From positions 1-64,000 of the forward strand of contig JAEXSP010000016.1 in the NCBI GenBank assembly GCA_023453795.1: a DNA stretch of 64,000 nucleotides, in the 5' to 3' direction. Made by a program: the position numbers and the translations under genes. Of this stretch, positions 53,761 through 61,680 are shown in pieces. Within the stretch, counting starts at the first letter, position 1. Every line of letters begins with the position of its first letter. The stretch comes from Bacillota bacterium (GTDB taxonomy: Bacteria; Bacillota; Clostridia; Acetivibrionales; JAEXSP01). The notes beneath the pieces were generated by a model. The model worked only from the letters and a program-made list of their open reading frames with translations. It was not told the origin of the DNA and did no database searches.

Positions 53761-55065
53761 TTAAACTTTTCCTATAAAAGTAAGCAAAAGCAATATAGCA
53801 TTAGCGGCTATTACAGTACCGGCTATAACCCAACCGAGCACATTTGTCACCGGCTTGTTGACTAACGGGCCCATTAAATCTTTACGCCTGGTTATCAACA
53901 GCATGGGTATGATTGCAGCCGGAAGTATGAAGCTTAGGGTAACCTGGCTTAAGACAAGAGCCTGCATGGGGTTGACCCCCAATATTATTATGAGCATGCC
54001 GGGAAGCATTGTAACAAGTCTTGTAACATTGTCGCTTATATTAAGCCCGACAAATCCCTGCATTATAGTTTGACCGGCCATCGTACCGACAGCCGAGGAT
54101 GAAAGGCCAGAGGCTATTAGTGCCAGGCCGAAGGCTCCGCTCGAGGCAGCACCCAGTAAGGGAGACAAGGATTTATGGGCCTGCTCGATTGAACTGACAG
54201 CCACACCGTTCCTAAAGAATACTGCTGCGGAAACTATCACCATTGCGGCATTAACTACGAAGGCAATGTTCATTGCGATTACTATATCCAGTCTTTCCAT
54301 TTTAAAATGCCTTTTTTTGTCCCTTTCAGTTAAATCCTTATTCCTGTGCTGAACCAGTTGGGAATGAAGGTAGATTACATGCGGCATTACAGTTGCTCCC
54401 AGCATTCCTACCGCAATAAGGACCGCATCTCCATTGGGAAGAGACGGCAGCAGTGCGTGAAGTCCGGCTGAACTCCAGGAAGGCCTTGAGAGGAACAATT
54501 CGATTGTATAAGAAACACAGATAACCGCAACTAAAGCGAAAATAATTAATTCAATGAGCCTTTGACCATATTTCCCCAGATATACAATGAAAAAAGTAAG
54601 AGCTGCAGTTATAATTCCTGCATAAACCATAGGTATGTTAAACAGCAAATAAAACCCAAGAGTTGCTCCCAGAAATTCTGCAAGGTCAGTTGCCATTGCA
54701 GCAAGCTCAGCGACTATCAGGAAACACCAGTTGGTCTTTCTTGAAAAGACCTTGCCGCACATCCGGGGAAGATTCTGACCTGTAGCAATTCCCAGCTTGG
54801 CAGACAAGGACTGAAGGAAAATAGCCATGAGATTGCTCCAAAGGATTACCCATAAAAGATTATAATTGAATTTTGATCCGCCGCTGATATTTGTGGCAAA
54901 GTTACCGGGGTCAATATAGGCGACGCTAACTATAAAAGCAGGCCCCAGAAATTTGGTAAAAGTGCTGATCCTCCTCAGCACACTCGTCTTTTTTGTCCGC
55001 ACTCTTCCAACAAGCAATGATTGAGCCGCAGGGACGATTGTTTGAACATAGCTGTCATCTTGCAT
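53761..55065 (-). CDS. mntH: Nramp-family divalent metal (Mn/Fe) transporter
   Basis: ATG 55065 (MQDDSYV) has GAGGG 9 nt upstream; the longer frame lacks an SD. The 434-aa protein has about eleven membrane helices. TM1 carries the metal-binding DPGN motif (AYIDPGNFATN), and TM6 carries the MPH motif (ATVMPHVIYLHS). These are the Nramp signatures for Mn2+/Fe2+ uptake driven by protons. A DtxR-type regulator is encoded just upstream on the same strand, so metal-responsive control is likely. Confidence 0.93.
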   Translation of the reverse strand: MQDDSYVQTIVPAAQSLLVGRVRTKKTSVLRRISTFTKFLGPAFIVSVAYIDPGNFATNISGGSKFNYNLLWVILWSNLMAIFLQSLSAKLGIATGQNLPRMCGKVFSRKTNWCFLIVAELAAMATDLAEFLGATLGFYLLFNIPMVYAGIITAALTFFIVYLGKYGQRLIELIIFALVAVICVSYTIELFLSRPSWSSAGLHALLPSLPNGDAVLIAVGMLGATVMPHVIYLHSQLVQHRNKDLTERDKKRHFKMERLDIVIAMNIAFVVNAAMVIVSAAVFFRNGVAVSSIEQAHKSLSPLLGAASSGAFGLALIASGLSSSAVGTMAGQTIMQGFVGLNISDNVTRLVTMLPGMLIIILGVNPMQALVLSQVTLSFILPAAIIPMLLITRRKDLMGPLVNKPVTNVLGWVIAGTVIAANAILLLLTFIGKV

Positions 55066-55327
55066 TATACGCACCCTCTCTTGTATGTCTAAGCTAAACA
55101 AGTTATGTATTACTAATAACTTTAGCCGGGTCTAAAATTGTTTACCTAATCCAGAATATGAGAATGCCAGGAATAATGTTACATAACGTTTAATTCGAAA
55201 CAGGAATCGATCATTTAAGATGTATTCTGAGAATGGTTCAATCACCCGAAATATAAAAAAGAAAACTCAAACGAGTTCCCCAAAAATAGACTTGATTTAA
55301 TTTGTAGCTTCAGCTTTCAAAACGTTA

Positions 55328-55807
55328 TCAACCTATGTAGTACTGCGAAAACTGTTCGAACTTCAGGATTACCTCAGGATTCTGTTCCAGGAATTTATTA
55401 AAAATGCTTATTTTATGTAATGTCCCGGCAGATATGTTGTGCTCAATAAGTTCTGTCTCGACAAGGGCGTCCTCCTTTACTCCCAGGTTCATTAAAAATG
55501 CTTCAATGATAGTATGCCGCTGTAAAAGAAACTTTCCCAGTTCTCTTCCGTTTTCGGTCATGAATATAATCCCGTATTTCTTATACTCAAGCAAGCCGAG
55601 CTTATTGAGTTTCTGAACCATTTTTGTCGCAGAAGGGGCTGCGACGTTAAGAAGCTCGGAAAGAGTGTTTATACGCATATAGCCTTCAACAAGGCTGTTT
55701 CTGTAAATCATTTCGAGATAATCCTCCATTGCCGGGGTCAATAGCTTCTTGTTTTGCTGCAACAGCTGGTAGCCACGGACAGTATGAAATTTAGACACTT
55801 CCTCCAT
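55328..55807 (-). CDS. mntR: DtxR/MntR-family metal-dependent regulator
   Basis: ATG 55807 (MEEVSKFHTVRG) has AAGGTG upstream; an ATG at 55864 would add 19 residues. The product is about 159 aa. The winged HTH is in TPAMEDYLEMIY...INTLSELLNVAAPSATKMVQKLNKLGLLEY, the dimerisation and metal site in the ERRHTIIEAF-like RHTIIEAFLMNLGV and the VETELIEHNIS helix. DtxR/MntR proteins repress metal uptake genes when Mn2+ or Fe2+ is plentiful. The adjacent Nramp gene (263 nt downstream) is the obvious target; operator sites were not identified. Confidence 0.88.
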   Translation of the reverse strand: MEEVSKFHTVRGYQLLQQNKKLLTPAMEDYLEMIYRNSLVEGYMRINTLSELLNVAAPSATKMVQKLNKLGLLEYKKYGIIFMTENGRELGKFLLQRHTIIEAFLMNLGVKEDALVETELIEHNISAGTLHKISIFNKFLEQNPEVILKFEQFSQYYIG

Positions 55808-56056
55808 AATATCAACACCTTGCGGCAGGTTAACCTGCTTAACTTCCAATATCAATATATTCATTAATTGCGGATTTTATTTTAATGGCAGCTAAATTTC
55901 CCATGGGTTCAATTGTATAAATAATCAGTTTACAATTGTTTATTTTGAAGCACCCAAAAAAATACTACCATTCAGCCGAAATAAATCTACTTATAATATA
56001 ATAGCAGGATGATAAAATCATATTGTAATAACATTTTAAGATTGGGGGAATAAAAA

Positions 56057-56722
56057 ATGAGGCATTTTATTAATAAAAAAATCTTTTTTGTTATTATTGC
56101 ATTTATTCTTATGCTTCAACCTGTACTGACGAAAGCTTCATCCACTTCAAATGCAAGTTCCGTAAAGGAAAAAGCAAAAATTGTGTTTACTGATCTTAAA
56201 AAGGTTCCTTGGGCAGAAAAAGCTATAGAGAAGCTTTTGGCTAAAGGGATAATAAAAGGCAATGCCGAAAAACGGTATTACCCGGAAAGAGACATAACAA
56301 GGGGAGAGTTTGTTGGAATGCTCATAAAAGTTCTCGGGCTTAATGCGGATTTTACCGATAACTTTACAGATGTGCAAAAGTATGACGAATACTATCAGCA
56401 GCTCGGGACAGCAAAGGCATTGGGAATAATTCAAGGTGAAAGCTGTAACAGATTCCGCCCGAAGGATCCCATACTGAGGCAGGACATGATGGTATACAGT
56501 ACAGTCGCTTTGGGTGTAGCAAAAAAGCTCAGGAAAACAGTTTCTGTTAAAGTGCTGGATAAATATGAAGATAAGTATGAAACCTCATGTTATGCATTCA
56601 ATAGCTCAGCCACCCTTGTAGGGGAGGGGCTCATTGTCGGATGCAAAAACAAGCTGAACTCACATTCAAATGCATCAAGGGCTTCTGCGGCAGTGCTGCT
56701 TTATAGAATTATGAAGCTTTAG
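56057..56722 (+). CDS. S-layer homology (SLH) domain protein
   Basis: ATG 56057 with SD GGGGG gives 221 aa. A signal peptide (about 1-28) is followed by SLH repeats: FTDLKKVPWAEKAIEKLLAKGIIKG with YYPERDITRGEFV, a second with DVQKYDEYYQQLGTAKALGII and RPKDPILRQDM, and a third, weaker copy near the end (NASRASAAVLLYRIMKL). SLH domains anchor proteins to secondary wall polymer. No catalytic domain is attached, so it may act as an anchor only. Confidence 0.85.
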   Translation: MRHFINKKIFFVIIAFILMLQPVLTKASSTSNASSVKEKAKIVFTDLKKVPWAEKAIEKLLAKGIIKGNAEKRYYPERDITRGEFVGMLIKVLGLNADFTDNFTDVQKYDEYYQQLGTAKALGIIQGESCNRFRPKDPILRQDMMVYSTVALGVAKKLRKTVSVKVLDKYEDKYETSCYAFNSSATLVGEGLIVGCKNKLNSHSNASRASAAVLLYRIMKL

Positions 56723-56941
56723 AACCGTTGAAATATTACTTCAGCTTTTCTATTTAATTTTTATGAGGAAACTATACTGAAAAATCATGACAATCAGCTT
56801 AAAATACAGGGTAAAAAATTAAAACTTGTCTTGCATATAACGTCAATTTTTGCTATATTATTCTTGATATTGTTCCATTTGCCTTTAATCAGAATAAGTT
56901 ATGTAGGTTAGGGGCCATTATTATTAGAGAGAGGCGACCAT

Positions 56942-57229
56942 ATGTTTACAGACAAGGCTTTGATTTGCAAGGACTGTTCAAAGGAGTTCATTTTTACTGC
57001 AGGAGAGCAGGAATTCTATGCTGCTAAAGGTTTCCAAAATGAACCGACAAGATGCAAAGAGTGCAGGGACTTAAAAAAGGCTCAATTTAATAAAGGCTCT
57101 TCAGTTAAGAAACCTAAAGAGATGTATGACGCTGTTTGTTCAGAATGCGGGAAGGAAACAAAAATACCTTTCAAACCTCACCTAGATAAACCTGTATACT
57201 GTGAAGATTGCTTTTCAAACCGCAGGTAA
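56942..57229 (+). CDS. Zinc-ribbon protein with two Cys-pair modules
   Basis: ATG 56942 has SD GAGAGG. The 95-aa product has an N-terminal PF13451-type ribbon (CKDCSKEF and CKECRDLKK) closely related to the gene at 15682. A Lys-rich linker follows, then a C-terminal ribbon (CSECGKETKIPF, CEDCF). No enzyme domain is present. Nucleic-acid or ribosome binding is inferred from the family. Confidence 0.75.
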   Translation: MFTDKALICKDCSKEFIFTAGEQEFYAAKGFQNEPTRCKECRDLKKAQFNKGSSVKKPKEMYDAVCSECGKETKIPFKPHLDKPVYCEDCFSNRR

Positions 57230-57271
57230 TCTCTAAACAAAAAATAATTAATGATATAAACGGCTTGGCTC

Positions 57272-57623
57272 TGTGGATAAATTTTCGCAGGGCTATGTCT
57301 ATGTGTATAACTTTTCTAATTTACATAAAATCACTTATGTAATAAAATGGAAAATGGAGATGGGTAAGTTCATCTTTTTAATTATTGGATTCTTTGCTTC
57401 AAAACAGCTATTTGAAGCGTTTGACAGTGATTTATTATAGAATTAAGGCGGGTATTTTTTCATAAACGAATAAGTTTACATAAAGTAGATAAATTGTAAT
57501 TATATTATCAAGATGCTTATCCACACCTCAAACATACTTATATAAGTTATTCACAGTTTTATACACATTATCCACAGGTTTTATATTCACAAAACAGATG
57601 TTTTGTGGGGTAATTGTGGATAC
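57272..57623. promoter_or_regulatory. Cluster of DnaA boxes
   Basis: Perfect boxes TTATCCACA occur at 57517-57525 and 57568-57576, and the complementary TGTGGATAA at 57272-57280. One-mismatch boxes are TTATTCACA (57547-57555) and TGTGGATAC (57615-57623). Four of the five lie in 107 bp. No dnaA or dnaN is next to it. Confidence 0.65.
57588..57607. repeat. Inverted repeat inside the DnaA-box cluster
   Basis: CACAAAAC (57588-57595) and GTTTTGTG (57600-57607) are perfect complements with an AGAT loop. It lies between two of the DnaA boxes. Confidence 0.6.
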
Positions 57624-57821
57624 TTGGACAAGTTCCCCGTATACCAAGAATAATACGGATAACGAGGTGTTGATAAAAAACAATATTTTAAGAAGGATTT
57701 ATTTCCCGGATGGAGAATAATAATAATTAAGATATTTTACCAACATACATGAGGCTTTTGTTTTATAATCGTGTTTTTGGGGAAAATAAAGACATTGAGT
57801 TTGAAAGGAGCCGTGGCAATT

Positions 57822-58352
57822 ATGAAATTCATCGTAAGCGGAAAGAATATAGAAGTTACACCAGCACTTAAGGATAGAGTGATAACAAAGGTAGGAAAGC
57901 TTGAAAAGTTTTTCAATGCTGATACCGAGGCTCACATTACTATGAGTGTTCAAAAAACACGTCAGATTGTTGAAGTAACCATACCTTTTAACGGTGTTGT
58001 ACTTAGAGCTGAAGTGGAAAATGAGGATATGTATGCTTCTGTTGATAAGGCTGTAGATATATTGGAAAGGCAGATCAGAAGGAATAAGACAAGATTGGAG
58101 AAGAAACTCCATGAAGCAGCATTTAAAACCGCTCCTTCCGGAATTGACCACGAGATTGACGAGGAGCAGGAATTTAAGGTAGTGCGTTCCAAGAAATTTG
58201 CAGTAAAGCCTATGACTACTGAAGAAGCCATACTCCAAATGAATCTTGTAGGACATGAGTTCTTTATGTTCTCAAATGCAGATACAAAGGAAGTTAACGT
58301 GGTCTATAAAAGGAAGGATGGAAACTACGGGCTGATTGAACCCGAGTTCTAA
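57822..58352 (+). CDS. hpf: Long-form ribosome hibernation promoting factor
   Basis: ATG 57822 (MKFIVSGKNIEV) has AAAGGAG 11 nt upstream; the longer frame lacks an SD. The 176-aa protein has an N-terminal RaiA/HPF domain (about 1-100; VTPALKDRVITKVGKLEKFF) and a C-terminal dimerisation domain (about 115-176; KKFAVKPMTTEEAILQMNLVGHEFFMFSN), so it is the long form that makes 100S ribosomes in stationary phase. It is monocistronic with its own terminator. Confidence 0.95.
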   Translation: MKFIVSGKNIEVTPALKDRVITKVGKLEKFFNADTEAHITMSVQKTRQIVEVTIPFNGVVLRAEVENEDMYASVDKAVDILERQIRRNKTRLEKKLHEAAFKTAPSGIDHEIDEEQEFKVVRSKKFAVKPMTTEEAILQMNLVGHEFFMFSNADTKEVNVVYKRKDGNYGLIEPEF

Positions 58353-58398
58353 AAAACTGTATTTTTCCCGATAAACTTCAATATTTAATAGACAAGAG

Positions 58399-58430
58399 AA
58401 TGCCGTGATAAAAAATGCGGCATTTTTTTA
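58399..58430 (+). terminator. Terminator after hpf
   Basis: AATGCCG (58399-58405) and CGGCATT (58418-58424) pair, followed by TTTTTT. The sequence GCCGTGATAA...TTTACGTCTAA resembles the two copies of the 76-bp repeat further on. Confidence 0.85.
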
Positions 58431-58566
58431 CGTCTAAAATAATATAGAACCTAAGAGTCGTAATGTAGAGTAATCAATGCCAATTCGTCAGATCAATGTT
58501 AATAATCAAAAATTTTTCGGTAAATTTTAAAAGTATGCTATAATAATTTTTAGGGAGAGTGAAGTC

Positions 58567-58803
58567 ATGGAAGATAAATCTTTTGATTTACTTAGTAAAA
58601 TGTATTCCGAAATGACGGAACAGTTTAAGACTGTAAGGGAAGATATAAATGCCTTAAAAAAGGATGTCATAAGAATTGAAAATGACCATGGCAAAAAAAT
58701 CGATGCTTTACTTGATGGTTACAAACAGCATACTGATATGTTAGAACGTATCGAGAAAGAAGTAACCAAGCAGGAAGAAATTATTATGCGTCGTGTAAAA
58801 TAG
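58567..58803 (+). CDS. Small coiled-coil protein
   Basis: ATG 58567 has SD GGGAGAG. The 78-aa product is a highly charged, helical protein with heptad pattern (FDLLSKMYSEMTEQFKTVREDINALKKDVIRIE, then MLERIEKEVTKQEEI). No enzyme motifs, signal or membrane helix are present. Proteins of this size and type are frequent in Clostridia; function is unknown. A hairpin in the 76-bp repeat follows. Confidence 0.6.
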   Translation: MEDKSFDLLSKMYSEMTEQFKTVREDINALKKDVIRIENDHGKKIDALLDGYKQHTDMLERIEKEVTKQEEIIMRRVK

Positions 58804-58835
58804 TTCCTAACTGTAAAAGGAAAGGTTCGACGATT

Positions 58836-58911
58836 AATTGCATTCGATCTAAATTACATATATAATTAAAATACCGTGATAACAGCTCACGGTATTTTCA
58901 CGTCTAAGGGG
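58836..58911 (+). repeat. 76-bp direct repeat, copy A, with terminator-like hairpin
   Basis: 66 of 76 bases match copy B at 61598-61673 with no gaps. It contains the stem ATACCGTGA/TCACGGTAT (58871-58879, 58887-58895) followed by TTTT, so it can end the coiled-coil gene's transcript. The gene at 58935 begins 23 nt past the repeat. Confidence 0.85.
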
Positions 58912-58934
58912 TATATTCAAAGGGGGTAAATAAA

Positions 58935-59501
58935 ATGGGCGAATTACTGGATTCCTTAAAAAACTTAATAACTCCGGATGAAGTTTCAAATTTATCTGCT
59001 GAGGATATCATAGGTGAAATCAGTTTGCGGTTATATGGGCAAGAAAACTATCACATAAGAGATAATAGAATTTTCTCAGTGCTTCCTACTATTCTAAGGG
59101 ATATCATTTTGATTATTGATTTAGACACTGAGGTTACAATGGAAGGTATATTAGGGTTTTTAGAGAACTCTACGGGGCTGTATCTTGATGATACGATTGA
59201 AACGCTTGAGAGAATTAAAGCTTATGAAGACTATCGGGCAATGAGCAACATAAGGGATATATTGAAGAAATATAAAGTAAGCACATTTGACTTAAGGGAA
59301 AATGTAAACAAAGGTAATTTGTATGACATAAGCAGTTTTAGCCAAACTCACGGTTCTCAATACGATGAAATGGCTGAGGAGATTTCTAAGGAAGCTAAAA
59401 AGCTTTACCTTGATAGAGAAGAGGAAAATATATTTACTTATTTGATTGAATATGTTGAGGAGAACAAGAAACAGCTGTATGATGGCCTGATTCAAGCATA
59501 A
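58935..59501 (+). CDS. DUF4375/DMP19-like protein
   Basis: ATG 58935 has SD GGGGG 9 nt upstream. The 188-aa protein contains the segment LDTEVTMEGILGFLENSTGLYLDDTIETLERI (about 64-95), which has the 'N/G-x-x-x-F-x-N-S-S/T-G' pattern I associate with the DMP19 (DUF4375) family. The rest is helical. The C-terminus (about 130-188) is very charged. The family's role is unknown, though some members lie near toxin or immunity genes. Confidence 0.55.
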   Translation: MGELLDSLKNLITPDEVSNLSAEDIIGEISLRLYGQENYHIRDNRIFSVLPTILRDIILIIDLDTEVTMEGILGFLENSTGLYLDDTIETLERIKAYEDYRAMSNIRDILKKYKVSTFDLRENVNKGNLYDISSFSQTHGSQYDEMAEEISKEAKKLYLDREEENIFTYLIEYVEENKKQLYDGLIQA

Positions 59502-59646
59502 TCATGGATTTTATATGAATGGAAAAGCTTTCATTGGGAGACCGTATTATGAAAGATTAGTTTAAAATAGTAGTTGATTAGATTACAATCAAAAATAATA
59601 TACTAAAAAGTATATAAAAATATCTATGGAAAAGGAAAATATTTAA

Positions 59647-60549
59647 ATGAAAAGAAAATCGGGATTAATTATCGCCTTATTTCTGGCTGCTGTAACACTG
59701 CTTTCCGGTTGGTCATCCCCAACTAGTATTAATGGAGTTACTACAAGTAATGCAGTTCAAACTGCAAAGGTAAATCCTGATGCGAATAAAATGATGGCTA
59801 CTATTAGCAAGATGATTGGCGGCAGACAATATGGGTCTGATAATGAAAAAAAAGCATGTGAATATTTGAAAACAATATTGAAGTCCTATGGATATGCGCC
59901 ACAGGTTCAAGCATTTCAAGATAAGATAACTACGTATGACGGTGAAACGTTGGATTTTCGGAGTCAAAATCTGATTGTAGTCAAAAAGAACACTGCGAAA
60001 ATCAGTAAGGGTATTATAATTATCTGTGCACATTATGATTGCGGGGGGGATTCACAAGGTGCCAATGACGATGCATCCGGAGTCTCTGTTGTTCTTGAAA
60101 CAGCCCGTTTGATGAATCGTTTATCAAGTGCCTATGAAATCAGATTTGTTCTTTTTGGAGGAGAAGAATTTGGGTTGCGTGGTTCCCAAAATTATGTAAA
60201 AAACCTATCTGATAATGATAAGAAAAATATCAAGGCTGTAATTGATCTTGACTGTATTGCACAGAAGAATAACGTCAATCCAAAAATATTTAACATGACC
60301 GGTAAGGAAAACAATGCAACAAGATTAATAAAAACTACCTCAGGGAAACAAGCTCCTTCTGTAAACAAAGCGAACAAAGAAATATCCGATTATTATGTCT
60401 TTGAAGAGTTGGGAATTCCAGCTTTGTGCATAGGCCAGCCGTATGATGAAAATTTATTAATAAATAATTCAAAAGATGTTATATCATTAATTGACAAAAC
60501 AAAACTTCTATATGTTGCAAATATTGTTATGAGGGCTTTGGGACATTAA
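59647..60549 (+). CDS. Secreted M28-family peptidase
   Basis: The ATG at 59647 has AGGAAAAT upstream. The 300-aa protein has a signal peptide (about 1-25; the following Ser-Gly-Trp stretch is not a clear lipobox). An M28 zinc aminopeptidase domain follows: ICAHYDCGG and GANDDASGVSVVLE give His and Asp ligands, then FGGEEFGLRGSQNYV gives the Glu pair, and AVIDLDCI the next Asp. The final His ligand was not identified. Extracellular aminopeptidase activity is likely. Confidence 0.88.
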   Translation: MKRKSGLIIALFLAAVTLLSGWSSPTSINGVTTSNAVQTAKVNPDANKMMATISKMIGGRQYGSDNEKKACEYLKTILKSYGYAPQVQAFQDKITTYDGETLDFRSQNLIVVKKNTAKISKGIIIICAHYDCGGDSQGANDDASGVSVVLETARLMNRLSSAYEIRFVLFGGEEFGLRGSQNYVKNLSDNDKKNIKAVIDLDCIAQKNNVNPKIFNMTGKENNATRLIKTTSGKQAPSVNKANKEISDYYVFEELGIPALCIGQPYDENLLINNSKDVISLIDKTKLLYVANIVMRALGH

Positions 60550-60564
60550 GCGGCTATAACTATG

Positions 60565-60600
60565 AAAATGGCGCAAGAGACTTTCTTTGCGCCATTTTTA
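60565..60600 (+). terminator. Terminator after the M28 peptidase
   Basis: AAAATGGCGCAA (60565-60576) and TTTGCGCCATTTTT (60586-60599) form a 12-bp near-perfect stem with a 9-nt loop and T tail. Confidence 0.85.
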
Positions 60601-60741
60601 ATGAAATCCTTCATAATCCGGTTTGTAATTAAAAATCTTTTCAATTGTATCTGTATTTTCGGCTCCATAAGTTATTACTAATTGAATAAAATCATTATAA
60701 TCTATAGCAACCCGGTTTGCTTTTATTCCAATAGTCTTCAA
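60598..60741 (-). pseudogene. Short C-terminal gene fragment
   Basis: A minus-strand open frame of 47 codons (LKTIGIKANRVAIDYNDFIQLV..., ending YKPDYEGFH) has a protein-like composition. It begins at a TTG right after a stop and without an SD. It looks like the tail of a lost gene or a pre-existing partial gene rather than an intact one. Its identity is unknown. Confidence 0.35.
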
Positions 60742-60751
60742 GTAACTTTAG

Positions 60752-61471
60752 TTAATATTCCAATTCTACCATATTTTCAAACGAATCGATTGTCCACTTA
60801 TCCAAAAACTTCAGCTGTTCCGGTGTGTGAAACCAGTGTTCGCCGTTTTCCATAATAGTCAGTTTGCATCCAAAACGTTTGATGAAACTCTCCACAATGC
60901 TGCGTTCCGTGAGATTGTCTTTGTCACCGTACAGAATTTCTGTTGGAAATGACCAATTCGTAATCGGATGTTCTTTCACATAGGATAGATATTCCCACGA
61001 AAGTGTTTGACCAAAGGATGTGGGAATTATTTGTTCCTGTCGGAGTTGATCTTCCGAGACACCAGCCCAAAGCATCATATTTTGAATTAGTTGCTGCATG
61101 TCAAGAATTGGTGATACGAAAAGGCATTTTTTTAGATTCATGTTTGAATAACTTAACATACTAAACCATGCCCCAATGCTATTGGCCCTTAATGCAATAC
61201 AATTCCAATGGGCTTTGGCGTATTCCATAACCTTCAACAATTCAGGGACGACATGCCAGGGGTCAAATGAAGTTTTCTCTTCCTTGCGCGCTCCATGCTC
61301 CGGAAGGTCAATGCTTAAAACCTGCCAGCCATAGCGTACGGCAATTTCAGCAAAAGGTTCTGCTTCTTCTTTGCAGCCTTTTTGACCGTGAATAAATAAA
61401 TATAGATTCTTAGAAGGCTCTCCCCATAGAATCGATGGAATTCCATGAACTTGAAAATGTTTTATCTCCAT
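60752..61471 (-). CDS. Alpha/beta-hydrolase family protein
   Basis: ATG 61471 has SD AAAGGAG. The 239-aa protein has an alpha/beta-hydrolase fold: NLYLFIHGQKG (oxyanion region), LSIDLPEHG, the nucleophile elbow ALRANSIGAWF (Asn-Ser-Ile-Gly, where Gly-x-Ser-x-Gly is usual), ILYGDKDNL (probable acid Asp) and ENGEHWFHTP (catalytic His). No signal is present, so it acts in the cytoplasm. Substrate is unknown. It is convergent with the M28 peptidase and divergent from pcrA. Confidence 0.8.
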   Translation of the reverse strand: MEIKHFQVHGIPSILWGEPSKNLYLFIHGQKGCKEEAEPFAEIAVRYGWQVLSIDLPEHGARKEEKTSFDPWHVVPELLKVMEYAKAHWNCIALRANSIGAWFSMLSYSNMNLKKCLFVSPILDMQQLIQNMMLWAGVSEDQLRQEQIIPTSFGQTLSWEYLSYVKEHPITNWSFPTEILYGDKDNLTERSIVESFIKRFGCKLTIMENGEHWFHTPEQLKFLDKWTIDSFENMVELEY

Positions 61472-61597
61472 AAATATGACTCCTTTGCTTCAATATCAAT
61501 CATTAATTATAATACTAATTCGATTAATATCATACGAAAAAAGCTTATTAGTTTTGATTTTTAAGAAATTAAAAATATTTTTAAAAGGAATGACTCC

Positions 61598-61673
61598 AAT
61601 TGCATTCACTTCAAATTACCTATATAATTAATATGCCGTGATAACAGGTCACGGTATTTTAATGTCTAAGGGG
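61598..61673 (+). repeat. 76-bp direct repeat, copy B, leader of pcrA
   Basis: Matches copy A (58836-58911) at 66 of 76 positions. The hairpin TGCCGTGA/TCACGGTA followed by TTTT is kept, but no plus-strand gene lies directly upstream, so here it is a leader rather than a terminator. The pcrA ATG starts 8 nt past the end. Confidence 0.85.
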
Positions 61674-61680
61674 AATTTTT

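Larger units (their letters stand above)
57230..57821. other. A/T-rich non-coding region with a DnaA-box cluster
   Basis: No gene is seen in about 590 nt. It has several DnaA boxes (57272-57623, given separately), a hairpin at 57588-57607 and the SD of hpf at the right end. It resembles a replication-related or titration region more than an ordinary promoter spacer. Confidence 0.55.

Noticed and set aside
55264..55277. Terminator downstream of the mntR gene
   Set aside because: Only a 5-bp AACTC/GAGTT stem with a T tract on the minus strand; too weak to call.
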